Assembly (NCBI GenBank): GCA_017634595.1
Contig: JAGBNC010000016.1
Location: forward strand, 62,001-126,000
Source of the DNA: Bacteroidales bacterium
GTDB lineage: Bacteria > Bacteroidota > Bacteroidia > Bacteroidales > UBA932
DNA length: 64,000 bases
Direction: 5' to 3'
Shown: piece after piece, positions 51,121 through 60,502 of the stretch
Layout of the letters: the number at the start of each line of letters is the position of its first letter
How positions within the stretch are numbered: position 1 is the stretch's first letter
Made by a program: the position numbers and the translations under genes
The notes under the pieces: generated by a model
Seen by the model: the letters and a program-made list of their open reading frames with translations, nothing else
The model's database searches: none
Told to the model about the DNA's origin: nothing

Positions 51121-52266
51121 ATGAGCCGCAAGAAGATAGTACGCATAACCACGGTTCCTCTGTCCCTGGATATATTCTGCCGGGGGCTGCTCAAGGAATT
51201 GTCTGAAGAGTACGAGGTGCTGGCCGTGTCTTCTCCGGGCCCGTTGCTAGATAAAGTAAGGGAGCGCGAGGGTGTGCGTACTGTTGCTGTCTCTATGGAG
51301 CGGCGTCCTGCTCCGCTCAAAGATTTAGCCGCCCTGATCAAACTTACGCGGCTGTTCCGGCATGAACGTCCGGACATGGTGCATTCCATGACTCCCAAGG
51401 CGGGACTGCTGGCCATGATGGCGGCACGTATCGCAGGAGTCCCTGTGAGGGTGCATACTTTTACAGGTCTTGTTTTTCCTTCTGCAACTGGCATCCGCAG
51501 GGCGGTCTTCAAAGCCACAGACCGTATGACTGCATCCTGCGCGACGCATGTTATTGCTGAGGGCAAGGGCGTAAGGGCTGATCTGACTGGCTGCGGAATA
51601 ACTCACAAGCCAGTTTATGTGCTTGGCAACGGCAATGTCAGGGGCGTGGATATGAGGTACTTTGCCCAAACAGAGGAGGTAAGTGCGCGTGCGGCAGCTC
51701 TACGCCGTAAGTTCGGCATCCCCGATGGGTCTTTCACCTTCGTTTTTGCCGGCAGGCTTGTCAGGGATAAGGGCGTAAGCGAGCTGGTGCGTGCTTTCAT
51801 GAGGCTCCCGGAAGCTGCAGGAGTGCAGCTGTTGCTGGTAGGAGAAGAAGAGACGGGGGATTGTCTGCCGGCAGAAATAAAGGAGGCCATAGCATCCAGC
51901 CCCAGGATTTATATTTCAGGCGGATGGGTTGAGGATGTGCGCCCATGGCTGGCGGCTGCAGATGCGCTGGTGCTGCCGTCTTATCGGGAAGGTTTTCCGA
52001 ATACTGTGCTGGAAGCCGGCGCCATGGGATTGCCGTGCATAGTGACTGATATCAACGGCTCCCGCGAAATTATTATCAACGGACAGAACGGCCTGATAGT
52101 ACCTCCGCAAGATGAAGAGGCACTCTTCAAGGCAATGGAACGTCTCTCAGGCAACCGTGCCGAGTCGGCATCTATGGGCCGTAATGCCGTTCCTCTGGTC
52201 GCCTCCCGGTTTGAGCAGGGATACGTGCGAGGCTGTCTTAAAGAATTCTATCACAATATATTGTAA
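51121..52266 (+). CDS. GT4 glycosyltransferase (PglA/CapM-type)
   Basis: 381 residues. IVRITTVPLSLDIFCRGLLK, DMVHSMTPKAGLLAMMAARI, RVHTFTGLVFPSATGIRRAV and VLGNGNVRGVDMRYF follow the pattern of enzymes adding the second sugar to an undecaprenyl-linked first sugar. The donor half reads FAGRLVRDKGVSELVRAFMR with SYREGFPNTVLEAGAMGLPC. That early-step role is inference from the pattern. Shares TAATG with the GNAT gene. Confidence 0.9.
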   Translation: MSRKKIVRITTVPLSLDIFCRGLLKELSEEYEVLAVSSPGPLLDKVREREGVRTVAVSMERRPAPLKDLAALIKLTRLFRHERPDMVHSMTPKAGLLAMMAARIAGVPVRVHTFTGLVFPSATGIRRAVFKATDRMTASCATHVIAEGKGVRADLTGCGITHKPVYVLGNGNVRGVDMRYFAQTEEVSARAAALRRKFGIPDGSFTFVFAGRLVRDKGVSELVRAFMRLPEAAGVQLLLVGEEETGDCLPAEIKEAIASSPRIYISGGWVEDVRPWLAAADALVLPSYREGFPNTVLEAGAMGLPCIVTDINGSREIIINGQNGLIVPPQDEEALFKAMERLSGNRAESASMGRNAVPLVASRFEQGYVRGCLKEFYHNIL

Positions 52267-52898
52267 TGGTTAAGCTACTGCTTGCTATCAAACATGCATT
52301 CCCCTGGCTTTGGAATGTAGCCGAATTTATCAACGGTTTAATATTCAGCCTTATTACCAAGAGAGTGTCGGAACTTGCTGCTGTCATGGTCAAGAACGAG
52401 GCGCCGGAAGGATACCGTTTTTCGATGGTCCGGGAAGAGGAAATCCCAGCCCTCTCGGCATTCCTCTCCGCTATTCCCGACGAAAGCCTTAAGTTTTTTA
52501 CCCCTCATTCGTTCAGCGAAAAGGCTCTTCGCCGTCTGTGGCGCAATCCCTCCTTTCTGATGATGAAAGCCACCAAAACAGAAGACGGAACATTTTCAGG
52601 ATACTTTTTCCTCAGATGCTTCTTCGTGGGAGTGAGCGTGGCCGGCTTGATAGTAGGTGACGAATACCGCAACAGAGGCATCGGCACAGCCATGTGGGAA
52701 AGTCTCATGCGAATAAGCAACAAACTGAAATTCAGGATGTTTGCAACTATATCGAAAGATAATATACCTTCCCTTAAATCTTGCGGCAATGTGAACGAAA
52801 TGATTGTGCGCAAGCGGATGAGGAACGGGTATATGTTAGTTGAGTGCAAAGAAAAACAAACAATAAATAATTCTATCATTTATGAGAACAACGATTAA
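52266..52898 (+). CDS. GNAT-family N-acetyltransferase
   Basis: 210 residues. IVGDEYRNRGIGTAMWESLM contains the acetyl-CoA-binding R/Q-x-x-G-x-G/A element (RNRGIG). The preceding strands (FSGYFFLRCFFVGVSVAGL) and following KFRMFATISKDNIPSLKSCG fit a GNAT fold. Placed after a PglA/CapM-like enzyme, so it may acetylate an amino-sugar nucleotide, possibly the one made by the DegT aminotransferase; that link is inference. N-terminal 30 residues are hydrophobic and of unclear role. It overlaps the next gene by 17 nt. Confidence 0.78.
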   Translation: MVKLLLAIKHAFPWLWNVAEFINGLIFSLITKRVSELAAVMVKNEAPEGYRFSMVREEEIPALSAFLSAIPDESLKFFTPHSFSEKALRRLWRNPSFLMMKATKTEDGTFSGYFFLRCFFVGVSVAGLIVGDEYRNRGIGTAMWESLMRISNKLKFRMFATISKDNIPSLKSCGNVNEMIVRKRMRNGYMLVECKEKQTINNSIIYENND

Positions 52899-54744
52899 AA
52901 CTGCCTGGGCTTTGCTAGCGCTCGCCCTGGGATTGTCGGTCGCAGCCCCGTCATGGGCCCAGATTGACGACAAGTACAAAGATTACCGTGAGGTGTACCG
53001 CGACACGGTAACCGCCCAGCCCCGGACCGAAATCGTGGCCAAAAAAGACACGTTGATCGATCCCCAGAGAGTCATGTCCAACTCGTTCGGCCGCAACTGG
53101 TTCGTTTATGGGACCGTCGGCGCCCACACCTTCCGCGGCGACTACTCCAGCTGGGGACCTTTCTGGGGCACAGTTACTCCTGATGTGAGTATCGGCTTCG
53201 GCAAGTGGTTCATTCCCGGACTCGCCCTTAAAGTCGAGGCCATCTATTCCAACTCGCGCGGCTATACCGAGTACATGATTGGGAACGAAGGTTATGGATA
53301 TGGCGAGCAGATAGGCACCCATGGCGGCACCCCCTACCGCCGTATGAAGACCCCGTGGATTGACCTTGGCGCTCTTGTGTGCCTCAACCTTTCCCGGCTG
53401 TTCAATGGTTACGAGGGATACGGATCGGACCGCATGCTGGGCCAATGGATGGCCAACATCGGCTTCAGCGGCATCCACCACTTCGGCTATAATCATGCTT
53501 ATGGCTCCGACAACGAGTGGGCCGGCCACTTTGAGCTTCAGTATAGCCAGTTCTTCAACAAGAACAAGCGCGTGTCCCTGGACATCAAGGCCCGCGACAT
53601 CCTTTACCAGACCAACCATGACCTGCAGTACGGCCAGCGTGACCGTGCGGCGCACAAATTCGACAACAACCTCGGACTCGACGTGGGCTTTACTTTCTAC
53701 CTTGGCAACCAGCGCAACAACGGTTGGAGCAGCGGTGCCGCCACCATGTACCGCAACGAGTACCGCGAGCGTGAAATCCAGGTAGTAAAGGTCAAGGAAG
53801 AGGAGGTCATCAAGCCCAAGAATGCAAAGCACGGCGTGCTGTCGTTCTACGTATTCTACCCCAACAACTATTCTGGCCGCAACGATGCCCCTCTCATCGA
53901 AGACGCTCCAGTCAACGCCCTTGACTACCTTGCCGGAGGTATCTTTACTCAGAAGCAGTATGCCAGTAGCGAAGCTGTCGAGGACCGCATGCGTACCGGC
54001 GCATCCCTTAACGGACTTGAGACAGTTGATCTGCCTACCGAGGCTGCCAATCAGGACTTTGCAGTCAACTTCATCCCCCGTGGATACGAAATGCTGACCG
54101 ATCAGCCCATCTCCCTCAGCCTCAAGCCTGCGGACATGAAGTCGTTCGAAGACAAGACCGGATACTTCTATGCTCCTATCTGGGACGGGCTTAACGTGTG
54201 GCAGTATCGTATTGACGACGCCACGCTCCGTCAGCAGCTCCTGAGCGCACAGAACTATACTGAGACTGCAACCTTCGGCCTGAACGCCCATAGCGGCCTT
54301 GATATAATCCGTAAGAACATGGCTGTCGATTCGAATGACGAACTGGTGAGCTTCGCCGATGTGTATGCTGCGCTTAAGTCCAACGAGGGCTATATCTCTC
54401 AGTTTACCGATGAGGCCACTGTGACCCGTGTACGCGAGATCCTTGACAACGGCATTGTGCTCCTCATTCAGGTTGAGGGACTTGCCACCAGTCAGGACAA
54501 CTACTCAGGCAATGATGCCAAGCGTATCGGTACCGAGCGTAACACAGCACTGTCTCAGAACCGTGCCGGCACCGTCATATCCTGGCTCAAGCAGGATCCC
54601 AGCCTCAAGGATGCATCGTCGCAGATTTACCTTGTGGGCAGCATGAACGGAGGTATCCGTACCGTCACCGACAAGAGTACCCGCGGCCTCAACGCCAAGC
54701 TTGGCCGCTGCGTGAAGGTGAGAATCCAGTATATGATGCAGTAA
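52882..54744 (+). CDS. Outer-membrane beta-barrel protein with OmpA-like C-terminus
   Basis: 620 residues. Signal peptide MRTTIKTAWALLALALGLSV followed by AAPSWAQ. Residues 70-290 look like a barrel (NWFVYGTVGAHTFRGDYSSW, GHFELQYSQFFNKNKRVSLD, LDVGFTFYLGNQ). The C-terminus has a degenerate OmpA/peptidoglycan-binding pattern: ILDNGIVLLIQVEGLATSQD followed by ERNTALSQNRAGTVISWLKQ. GC-rich, with regular codon use like housekeeping genes. It may anchor or guide the polysaccharide at the outer membrane, or be a resident gene embedded by operon growth. Followed by a 92-nt gap with a hairpin. Confidence 0.7.
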   Translation: MRTTIKTAWALLALALGLSVAAPSWAQIDDKYKDYREVYRDTVTAQPRTEIVAKKDTLIDPQRVMSNSFGRNWFVYGTVGAHTFRGDYSSWGPFWGTVTPDVSIGFGKWFIPGLALKVEAIYSNSRGYTEYMIGNEGYGYGEQIGTHGGTPYRRMKTPWIDLGALVCLNLSRLFNGYEGYGSDRMLGQWMANIGFSGIHHFGYNHAYGSDNEWAGHFELQYSQFFNKNKRVSLDIKARDILYQTNHDLQYGQRDRAAHKFDNNLGLDVGFTFYLGNQRNNGWSSGAATMYRNEYREREIQVVKVKEEEVIKPKNAKHGVLSFYVFYPNNYSGRNDAPLIEDAPVNALDYLAGGIFTQKQYASSEAVEDRMRTGASLNGLETVDLPTEAANQDFAVNFIPRGYEMLTDQPISLSLKPADMKSFEDKTGYFYAPIWDGLNVWQYRIDDATLRQQLLSAQNYTETATFGLNAHSGLDIIRKNMAVDSNDELVSFADVYAALKSNEGYISQFTDEATVTRVREILDNGIVLLIQVEGLATSQDNYSGNDAKRIGTERNTALSQNRAGTVISWLKQDPSLKDASSQIYLVGSMNGGIRTVTDKSTRGLNAKLGRCVKVRIQYMMQ

Positions 54745-54761
54745 TATCGCGCGAACCGCTT

Positions 54762-54817
54762 CCCCTGTTGCGACGAGGCCTCTCCATCATCCGGCGGAGA
54801 AGCTCATCGCGCAGGGG
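54762..54817 (+). terminator. Hairpin after the OmpA-like gene
   Basis: CCCCTG (54762-54767) pairs with CAGGGG (54812-54817), with further imperfect pairing inside (GCGACGAG with CTCATCGC). No T run follows, so it may attenuate or protect rather than terminate. It falls in the largest gap of the operon. Confidence 0.35.
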
Positions 54818-54836
54818 TTAATTGTAGTTATTCGGA

Positions 54837-55817
54837 ATGTCGGATTTGATGGATGCCCTTATAAGTGTCATAGTTCCGGTATATAACGCAGAGCATTATT
54901 TACCGTACTGCCTTGAAGCGATAACGGCCCAGAGCTGGCAGAATCTGGAGATAATCCTGATTGATGACGGTTCATCCGATGCTTCCGCAAGGCTGTGCGA
55001 TCAATTCGCAGCTTCCGATGCCAGGGCCCGAGTTATTCATCAGAAACACAGCGGGTTGTGGGCCGCTCGTAACAGGGGAATTGAAGAATCCACAGGAGTC
55101 TATCTATTCTTCCCCGATGCGGACGACTATTTCCACAAGGATATGCTGCGGATACTGTTCAAGGCAATCAACTTGGGCGGGATCGAATACCCGTTGGCCA
55201 TTTGCGGCTACAAGAAAACCGAGCGGATGGACGAGGACACTGACAGTCCTGTACGCTCCGCTTTTTCCGTTCTCTCACAGGACGGGTTGTTTTCGTCCAT
55301 CTTCGGCCGTGGTAGCAAGGAGATGCAGTGGGACAAGCTATACAGGACATCCTGCATCACCGGAATGAGGTCCCGTGACTATGAGAGGGCCCAGGACCTT
55401 GATTTCAATATGCGTCTGTATTCTGTCATCAGCAGCGCAGTATTGGTTGATGCTGATCTTTACTATTGGGTCCAGCATCCTTCCTCGCTTACGAAGCAGG
55501 CGGACTCTCTGCAAAAGACTTATGACTGCACAGTCAGAATGGCTTACAGGAACTATATGGAATTACCGCAGGACAAGCGCAGGAGTATAGGGCATTACCT
55601 GCTTCATTTTTTATTCAAGCGGATGCTGCTTTATAAGAATTACGTCATGGACAGCGACAATAAGGAAGAGGTTTTCTCCCTTTGCCGGAAATATCGGAAG
55701 GACACAATTAACGATTATCTTTCTTGCGGGCATTTCGGGCTATACAAGTATTTGGTGGCCTTTCTGAACTACACGCCGCATCTGGCAAGGGTTTTAATCA
55801 AGACAAGCGGAAACTGA
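54837..55817 (+). CDS. GT2 glycosyltransferase (paralogue of the one at 60499)
   Basis: 326 residues. LISVIVPVYNAEHYLPYCLE, IDDGSSDASARLCDQF, HSGLWAARNRGIEESTGVYL and FPDADDYFHKDM are the donor motifs; note FPDAD where most capsule GT2s have FIDSD. EMQWDKLYRTSCITGMRSRD is the acceptor block. It shares this FFPDADD signature, HYLLHFLFKRMLLYKN and overall layout with the gene at 60499-61497, so the two are paralogues. Confidence 0.92.
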   Translation: MSDLMDALISVIVPVYNAEHYLPYCLEAITAQSWQNLEIILIDDGSSDASARLCDQFAASDARARVIHQKHSGLWAARNRGIEESTGVYLFFPDADDYFHKDMLRILFKAINLGGIEYPLAICGYKKTERMDEDTDSPVRSAFSVLSQDGLFSSIFGRGSKEMQWDKLYRTSCITGMRSRDYERAQDLDFNMRLYSVISSAVLVDADLYYWVQHPSSLTKQADSLQKTYDCTVRMAYRNYMELPQDKRRSIGHYLLHFLFKRMLLYKNYVMDSDNKEEVFSLCRKYRKDTINDYLSCGHFGLYKYLVAFLNYTPHLARVLIKTSGN

Positions 55818-55827
55818 GTTCTTTGTA

Positions 55828-56902
55828 ATGAAAAAAGTATTGATTCTCATTGACAATCTTTATGGCGGTGGTGCACAGCGGGTAGTCAGTCGTTTGTCCA
55901 ATGCACTGGCAGGGAGTGTTGATGTGGTCATTATGACTTTTTCTATGGAGAATTCGTACCCGCTGTCCGACAGAATACGCCAATATTGTTTCAAGGAGCC
56001 AGATCTGCTCACAGGATACAAAGGAATCCTTGGTACCGTTGTTTATGTTTTCCGGCATTATACTGCATTATGCAGGCAACTCATTGATGTAAAAGAGCGC
56101 GAGCATCCGGATACGGTTATCAGTTTCTTGTCGAAGCCGAACTTACTGAATGCCTTGACCCGGACAAGAGGATGCCGGACTGTTATGTCGGAGCGTAATA
56201 ACCCCAAGAAAAAAGGTGCCAAGTATTATTTGCAGGGATTGTTCTCATATCTGTTGGCGGACAGGATTGTATTTCAATCCAGGACAGTTATGAAAATGTT
56301 TCCTTGGATTGTCCGTCGGAAAGGAGTTGTCGTTCCCAATCCTGTCCGTGCCGATTGTATGGCTGTAGGCGGCAGTCATCGGATCGTAACAATGGGGAGA
56401 TTGAAGCCCCAGAAGAACCATCAGCTTCTTATCAAGGCCTTTGCGCTGTTTGCGGAAAGTCACCCTCAATATTCGCTTTTTATTTACGGGAGGGGGTATG
56501 AACGTGAAAGTCGGCTATCCTGCCCTGATTGAACAGTTGTCACTGAGCGGCCGGGTCTTCCTTGAGGGCCATAAAACTGAAGTTCACAAAGAGATAGCGA
56601 CTGCCGAACAATTTGTACTTTCCTCTAACTTCGAAGGTGAGCCCAATGCTTTGCTGGAAGCGATGATGATGGGTTTGCCTTGTATCTCGACAAGATTCGA
56701 AGGCGCGGACGAATTGTTCAAAGACAGCGACGCGTGCCTCCTGACCGATATGGGCAATGAAAAAGAGCTTGCGGAAGCAATGACACGTATGGCAGACGAT
56801 GAAGAATGCAGGAGAGGGTATGCGCTTCGCGGGCAAGCTTTTGCCAAGGCTTTTTCTTTGGAAAAAGTAATTCCGCAGTGGCACAAAGCCTTGTTTGAAT
56901 GA
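55828..56902 (+). pseudogene. GT4 glycosyltransferase broken by a single-base frameshift
   Basis: Part one (55828-56532) gives IDNLYGGGAQRVVSRLSNAL, SFLSKPNLLNALTRTRG, VTMGRLKPQKNHQLLIKAFA and LFIYGRGYERESRLS, then leaves the family. Part two, in the next frame, continues with ALIEQLSLSGRVFLEGHKTE and NFEGEPNALLEAMMMGLPC (E-x7-E). Removing one base from TATCCTGCCC (about 56517-56526) joins them into one GT4 of about 357 residues reading ESRLSALIEQL across the join. Either a real mutation or an assembly error. Confidence 0.85.
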
Positions 56903-56918
56903 TAATAGAGCGACAAGT

Positions 56919-57998
56919 ATGAACAACGATGAAGTTGCTCAAGTAAAAAATTTAGGACGGTATCAACTGAATTCTTTTGTAATCAGGTGGGAACTCACAC
57001 GTTTCTGCAATTACTCCTGTGACTTCTGCGTCCAGGGCTCACACGAGAGTCATCTTAAAGCCTTTCAATCAGAGTCGGGCGAAAGGAGAAAGATGATAGC
57101 GGCTTCCATTGCCAGATATATTGAGCGGTTCATTCCTGCCAGCAAGATTGTAGAGATTTCTTTGATAGGCGGAGAGATAACGGCGCTGCCGGATTTCAAA
57201 GATAGTCTCGCTGAAATTGTCAACTGCATTTTCCGGGGCATAATCATTATTCGCATTACAACTAATTTCTCCCGTCCCTCCCGCTACTTTTCCGATCTGT
57301 TTGAATTATTTCACGGGCGGTCGGACAGGGCTCTTTTCGTGTCTGCAAGTTTTTACAGGCGATATACTGCTCCAGGCGCTTTCGGGAAAAAGCTGCGCGC
57401 TCTTTTTGAGGAGACGGACAAACCTGTCAAGCGTTATTTCAGATTGAGACAAAGATTGTTATCTTTCATTCCCGGACGCAAGCCGTTCTTCAAGAATTGG
57501 CAGAATGTATTCATCTCTGTAGGCTGGCCCATTCTGGATGATGACAGTTACCAGGATTTCCGTCAATTCCAGAAGGACTATGGTAGATATGCCAGGCAGG
57601 TATTTCCTATCATAATAAGGAATTATCCTGTAGCTTTGTCGGACAGTATACGAGCGGCATTGAAAACAAACGGAGCTTCCGGATCACCGGCCGGAAACAG
57701 CCTCGAAGTCAAGCTGGCTGATGGACGGAAGATGTATTTTAGCAATATGCAGAATCTTGGGAATCATATATCCGATGCAGGCAAGTTTTGTCCTTACGGA
57801 TATCTTTGTGATGCCGGCTGCAACAGTATGTCCATCGCTCCTGACGGGAGAGTCTTGCGTTGCCCCACAATCGATGCTCCCGATGATTTTTATCTTGGCA
57901 ACATAACGGACGATTCTTTCCGTTTGCTGGACAAATCCGCCGTATGCCACTCCGGTCATTGCTCTTGTAATTCATTTAAAACAATCAGAAAGAAGTAA
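56919..57998 (+). CDS. Radical SAM protein with SPASM-like cysteine tail
   Basis: About 359 residues from the ATG at 56919 (the TTG at 56895 is weaker). C30, C34 and C37 in RFCNYSCDFCVQGSH form the CxxxCxxC cluster site; LIGGEITALPDF is the GGE motif. The tail has CPYGYLCDAGCNSMSIAPDG, RCPTIDAP and a CHSGHCSC ending, like the auxiliary-cluster region of SPASM/twitch proteins. Radical SAM enzymes of this kind modify peptides, sugars or small molecules. Its substrate in a polysaccharide operon is unknown, and no precursor peptide was found nearby. Confidence 0.82.
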   Translation: MNNDEVAQVKNLGRYQLNSFVIRWELTRFCNYSCDFCVQGSHESHLKAFQSESGERRKMIAASIARYIERFIPASKIVEISLIGGEITALPDFKDSLAEIVNCIFRGIIIIRITTNFSRPSRYFSDLFELFHGRSDRALFVSASFYRRYTAPGAFGKKLRALFEETDKPVKRYFRLRQRLLSFIPGRKPFFKNWQNVFISVGWPILDDDSYQDFRQFQKDYGRYARQVFPIIIRNYPVALSDSIRAALKTNGASGSPAGNSLEVKLADGRKMYFSNMQNLGNHISDAGKFCPYGYLCDAGCNSMSIAPDGRVLRCPTIDAPDDFYLGNITDDSFRLLDKSAVCHSGHCSCNSFKTIRKK

Positions 57999-58000
57999 GG

Positions 58001-59563
58001 ATGGATTTGGAAAGTCTGGTAAAGGAAGGATGGCAGTTCAGTAATTTGGGATGCAGCAGTAATACAAAGTTTGCGGACAGTCTGGATAAATTTTTTTTCT
58101 ATTTCAGATGCGTCAATCCCAGGACGGAGAACTTTTGCCTGTCTGCCACGTTTGAGGTCGCTGACGCATCGCAAGCCGACTTCCAGACTGGATACGGGAT
58201 AATGGTCGCGGATACCGTCGAGACCCCGGACAAGGGCTCCTGCCACAGAAATTACGCGATGGTGGGGCGCTCACGGACGCTGAACGGGCAGAATTACGGA
58301 CTTCAGCTTCGGGTAGTAGGCGGTTATACAAATCCCTTGGCTTATGCACGGCGCCGTCAGCGCCGCCTGGACCCTTCGCGGACCTTCAGAATGCAGCCGT
58401 CTGAGGATTCTCTGAAAAAGGGCGACCGGCATCATTTACGCTTGATAAAGACAAATGAAGGACTCGAGGCGAGCCTGATTACGGACTCCGGCGTGGAAAC
58501 AATTCGCTTCCCCGGCTGTGATTTTTTGTTGCGGCAGGATAAGAGTTCCGTTTATGTCGGCTTTGCAGTTGCGGGGAAAATAAAACTTAATCTTTCCGAT
58601 ATAACGTTTGAAAAATCGGCGGGAGTACTGAGCCATACGCCCGAAGATGCTATAAGGAACTTTATCCCGGATTATCCTTTCAGCAGGGAAATGTTGAAGG
58701 ACCTGGACCGGAAGGGGATTGCGAAGCTTTCCGGACAGAAGTTGGTCGTGTCGGCAACTGGGGACTCATTGACCCTTGACGCCGCTATCCGGATGGCCGG
58801 TCCCGGGTGTGAGATTGTCCTTAAGGACGGAATCTATACTGCCCGTGAGGCTTATTACGTACCCAAATCATATTCGGGCACTAAGAGAAAGCCGGTTATC
58901 CTTAGGGCCGAACATCCCGGGAAGGCTGTCTTGGACGGATCTGCAATCAGTGTGAAATTACCGGCAATGACGCTGCGCGCGGACTGGTGGGTCATCGAAG
59001 GATTGATTTTTAGGGGAGCCCCCTCATCAGGATTGTTCATATGCGGTTCACACAACAGGGTGAATAATTGCGACGCTTGCTGGAACGGCGATACGGGAAT
59101 ACTGCTGTGCGCGTTCCCGGGCGTATCCCGAAAAGAGTGGCCGAACAATAATCTTATTGAATCGTGTTCTTCCTACTGCAATTGCGATACAGTGCGATGC
59201 AATGCCGATGGTTTTGGCGCCAAGCTTTCTGTAGGGTGGAGGAACGTGTTTCGCTCCTGCAGGGCCTTCAACAACATTGACGACGGCTTTGATCTTTATA
59301 CGAAACAGCCCCTGGGGCCTATCGGACCGGTAATCTTTATTAATTGCGAGGCTTTTTCCAACGGCTGGTTGCCGGATGAACCGATGCCGGGCAGGCCGGC
59401 AAGGTGCGGCTGCGGTTTTAAACTTGGAGGAGAGGATGTCCCGGTCAGTCATATTCTGATTGCCTGTTCGGCGCATAACAATGCCCGGATCGGTTTCCAC
59501 AGGAATACAAACCCCTTGAGTTTACTGTTCGGCTGTAAGGAATGGGGCAACGGACCTGCTTGA
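58001..59563 (+). CDS. PL9-like right-handed beta-helix lyase, no signal peptide
   Basis: 520 residues. Residues 1-205 are a beta-sandwich-like domain; residues 230-520 form a right-handed beta-helix. Against Pel9A (from memory) the calcium aspartates are kept with identical spacing: D403 (NADGF), D427, D428 and D431 (IDDGFD); the catalytic lysine matches K474 in CGFKLGGE. It thus seems a competent lyase of the pectate/rhamnogalacturonan or related type. There is no signal peptide, so it is probably cytoplasmic. It starts 2 nt after the radical SAM gene. Beta-helix epimerases are an alternative, but the PL9 residues argue for a lyase. Confidence 0.78.
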   Translation: MDLESLVKEGWQFSNLGCSSNTKFADSLDKFFFYFRCVNPRTENFCLSATFEVADASQADFQTGYGIMVADTVETPDKGSCHRNYAMVGRSRTLNGQNYGLQLRVVGGYTNPLAYARRRQRRLDPSRTFRMQPSEDSLKKGDRHHLRLIKTNEGLEASLITDSGVETIRFPGCDFLLRQDKSSVYVGFAVAGKIKLNLSDITFEKSAGVLSHTPEDAIRNFIPDYPFSREMLKDLDRKGIAKLSGQKLVVSATGDSLTLDAAIRMAGPGCEIVLKDGIYTAREAYYVPKSYSGTKRKPVILRAEHPGKAVLDGSAISVKLPAMTLRADWWVIEGLIFRGAPSSGLFICGSHNRVNNCDACWNGDTGILLCAFPGVSRKEWPNNNLIESCSSYCNCDTVRCNADGFGAKLSVGWRNVFRSCRAFNNIDDGFDLYTKQPLGPIGPVIFINCEAFSNGWLPDEPMPGRPARCGCGFKLGGEDVPVSHILIACSAHNNARIGFHRNTNPLSLLFGCKEWGNGPA

Positions 59564-59575
59564 CAAGGAACCGGA

Positions 59576-60502
59576 ATGAAGACAAAAATAGTATATATCG
59601 TCACGCTGAGAGACGGCGGACTGCGCTTCTTTGAGATGTTCCAGCTGTCGGTGGAATCATTGAGGTTGCATCAGCCCGATGCCCGGATAGAGCTGGTAAT
59701 GGATAACGTGAGCTATGCCAGCCTCTGCGAGACAGGCCAGGCTGTGCCCAAAGGTGTAAAATTGATAAACGTTGATGTCCCTCAGGAATGGGAAAGGCAA
59801 AAATCCCGATATCTGAAAACCAAATTACGTACTCTGACCGGCGGCGATTATCTGTATCTTGACGTAGATACGTTGATTTCGGGAAATTTGGAAAAGCTTG
59901 ATTATACGGACGCGGATTTGGCCGCAGTCCCTGACGGAAACGGGCCTGCAGGACTATGGAATGAAAGTGAGGCTGAATTGTGCGTCCGAGCAGGGATTCC
60001 CTCTCCGATGGGGAAACCCTATTTCAATTCAGGAGTTATGTTCGTAAGGGATGTCCAGTCATCGTATGTCTTTTATGAACAGTGGCATATGCTCTGGAAA
60101 GCTATGGCCGGCAAGGGGATTCGCAGGGATCAGATGGCACTGCTTGAGGCTAATGAAAGGCTGGGGCGTCCCGTCAGGGAATTGGCCGCCGAGTGGAATT
60201 GCCAGATATGTTGTTCTGCAGCAATTCATTACTTCCGGAATGCCAAGATCATTCATTACTATTCAGACATCAGTTGTTTTCCGGATCGCTTCGTGACGCC
60301 TCATTTCATAAACGGATGCCCGGATAATACTGCATTGGCATTGGCGGCAGACCCCATCAAGAGCGGTTTTCGCTTCTATTATACAAAGCACAGGCGTTTT
60401 TCAAGATTTGTGAGCGAGTTTTTGTATATATTCCGGAACAATCAGCGCATATTCCGTTATATCAAGTCTTTACCTGGAAAAGTAGAAAGGTTGATGAAAT
60501 GA
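59576..60502 (+). CDS. GT8-like glycosyltransferase
   Basis: 308 residues. Hydrophobic opening strand IVYIVTLRDGGLRFFEMFQL, then KTKLRTLTGGDYLYLDVDTL with the DVD metal motif and GKPYFNSGVMFV, the NSG element of GT8 enzymes; a late IIHYYSD supplies the C-terminal metal ligand. GT8 members are retaining and often transfer galactose, glucose or galacturonic acid, which would fit a uronate-containing glycan, though the donor cannot be read. Overlaps the next gene by 4 nt. Confidence 0.82.
   Translation: MKTKIVYIVTLRDGGLRFFEMFQLSVESLRLHQPDARIELVMDNVSYASLCETGQAVPKGVKLINVDVPQEWERQKSRYLKTKLRTLTGGDYLYLDVDTLISGNLEKLDYTDADLAAVPDGNGPAGLWNESEAELCVRAGIPSPMGKPYFNSGVMFVRDVQSSYVFYEQWHMLWKAMAGKGIRRDQMALLEANERLGRPVRELAAEWNCQICCSAAIHYFRNAKIIHYYSDISCFPDRFVTPHFINGCPDNTALALAADPIKSGFRFYYTKHRRFSRFVSEFLYIFRNNQRIFRYIKSLPGKVERLMK

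Noticed and set aside
52951..54291. 446-codon open frame on the minus strand
   Set aside because: It lies entirely opposite the OmpA-like gene, has no signal, domain or promoter, and reads as an antisense shadow of a GC-rich gene.
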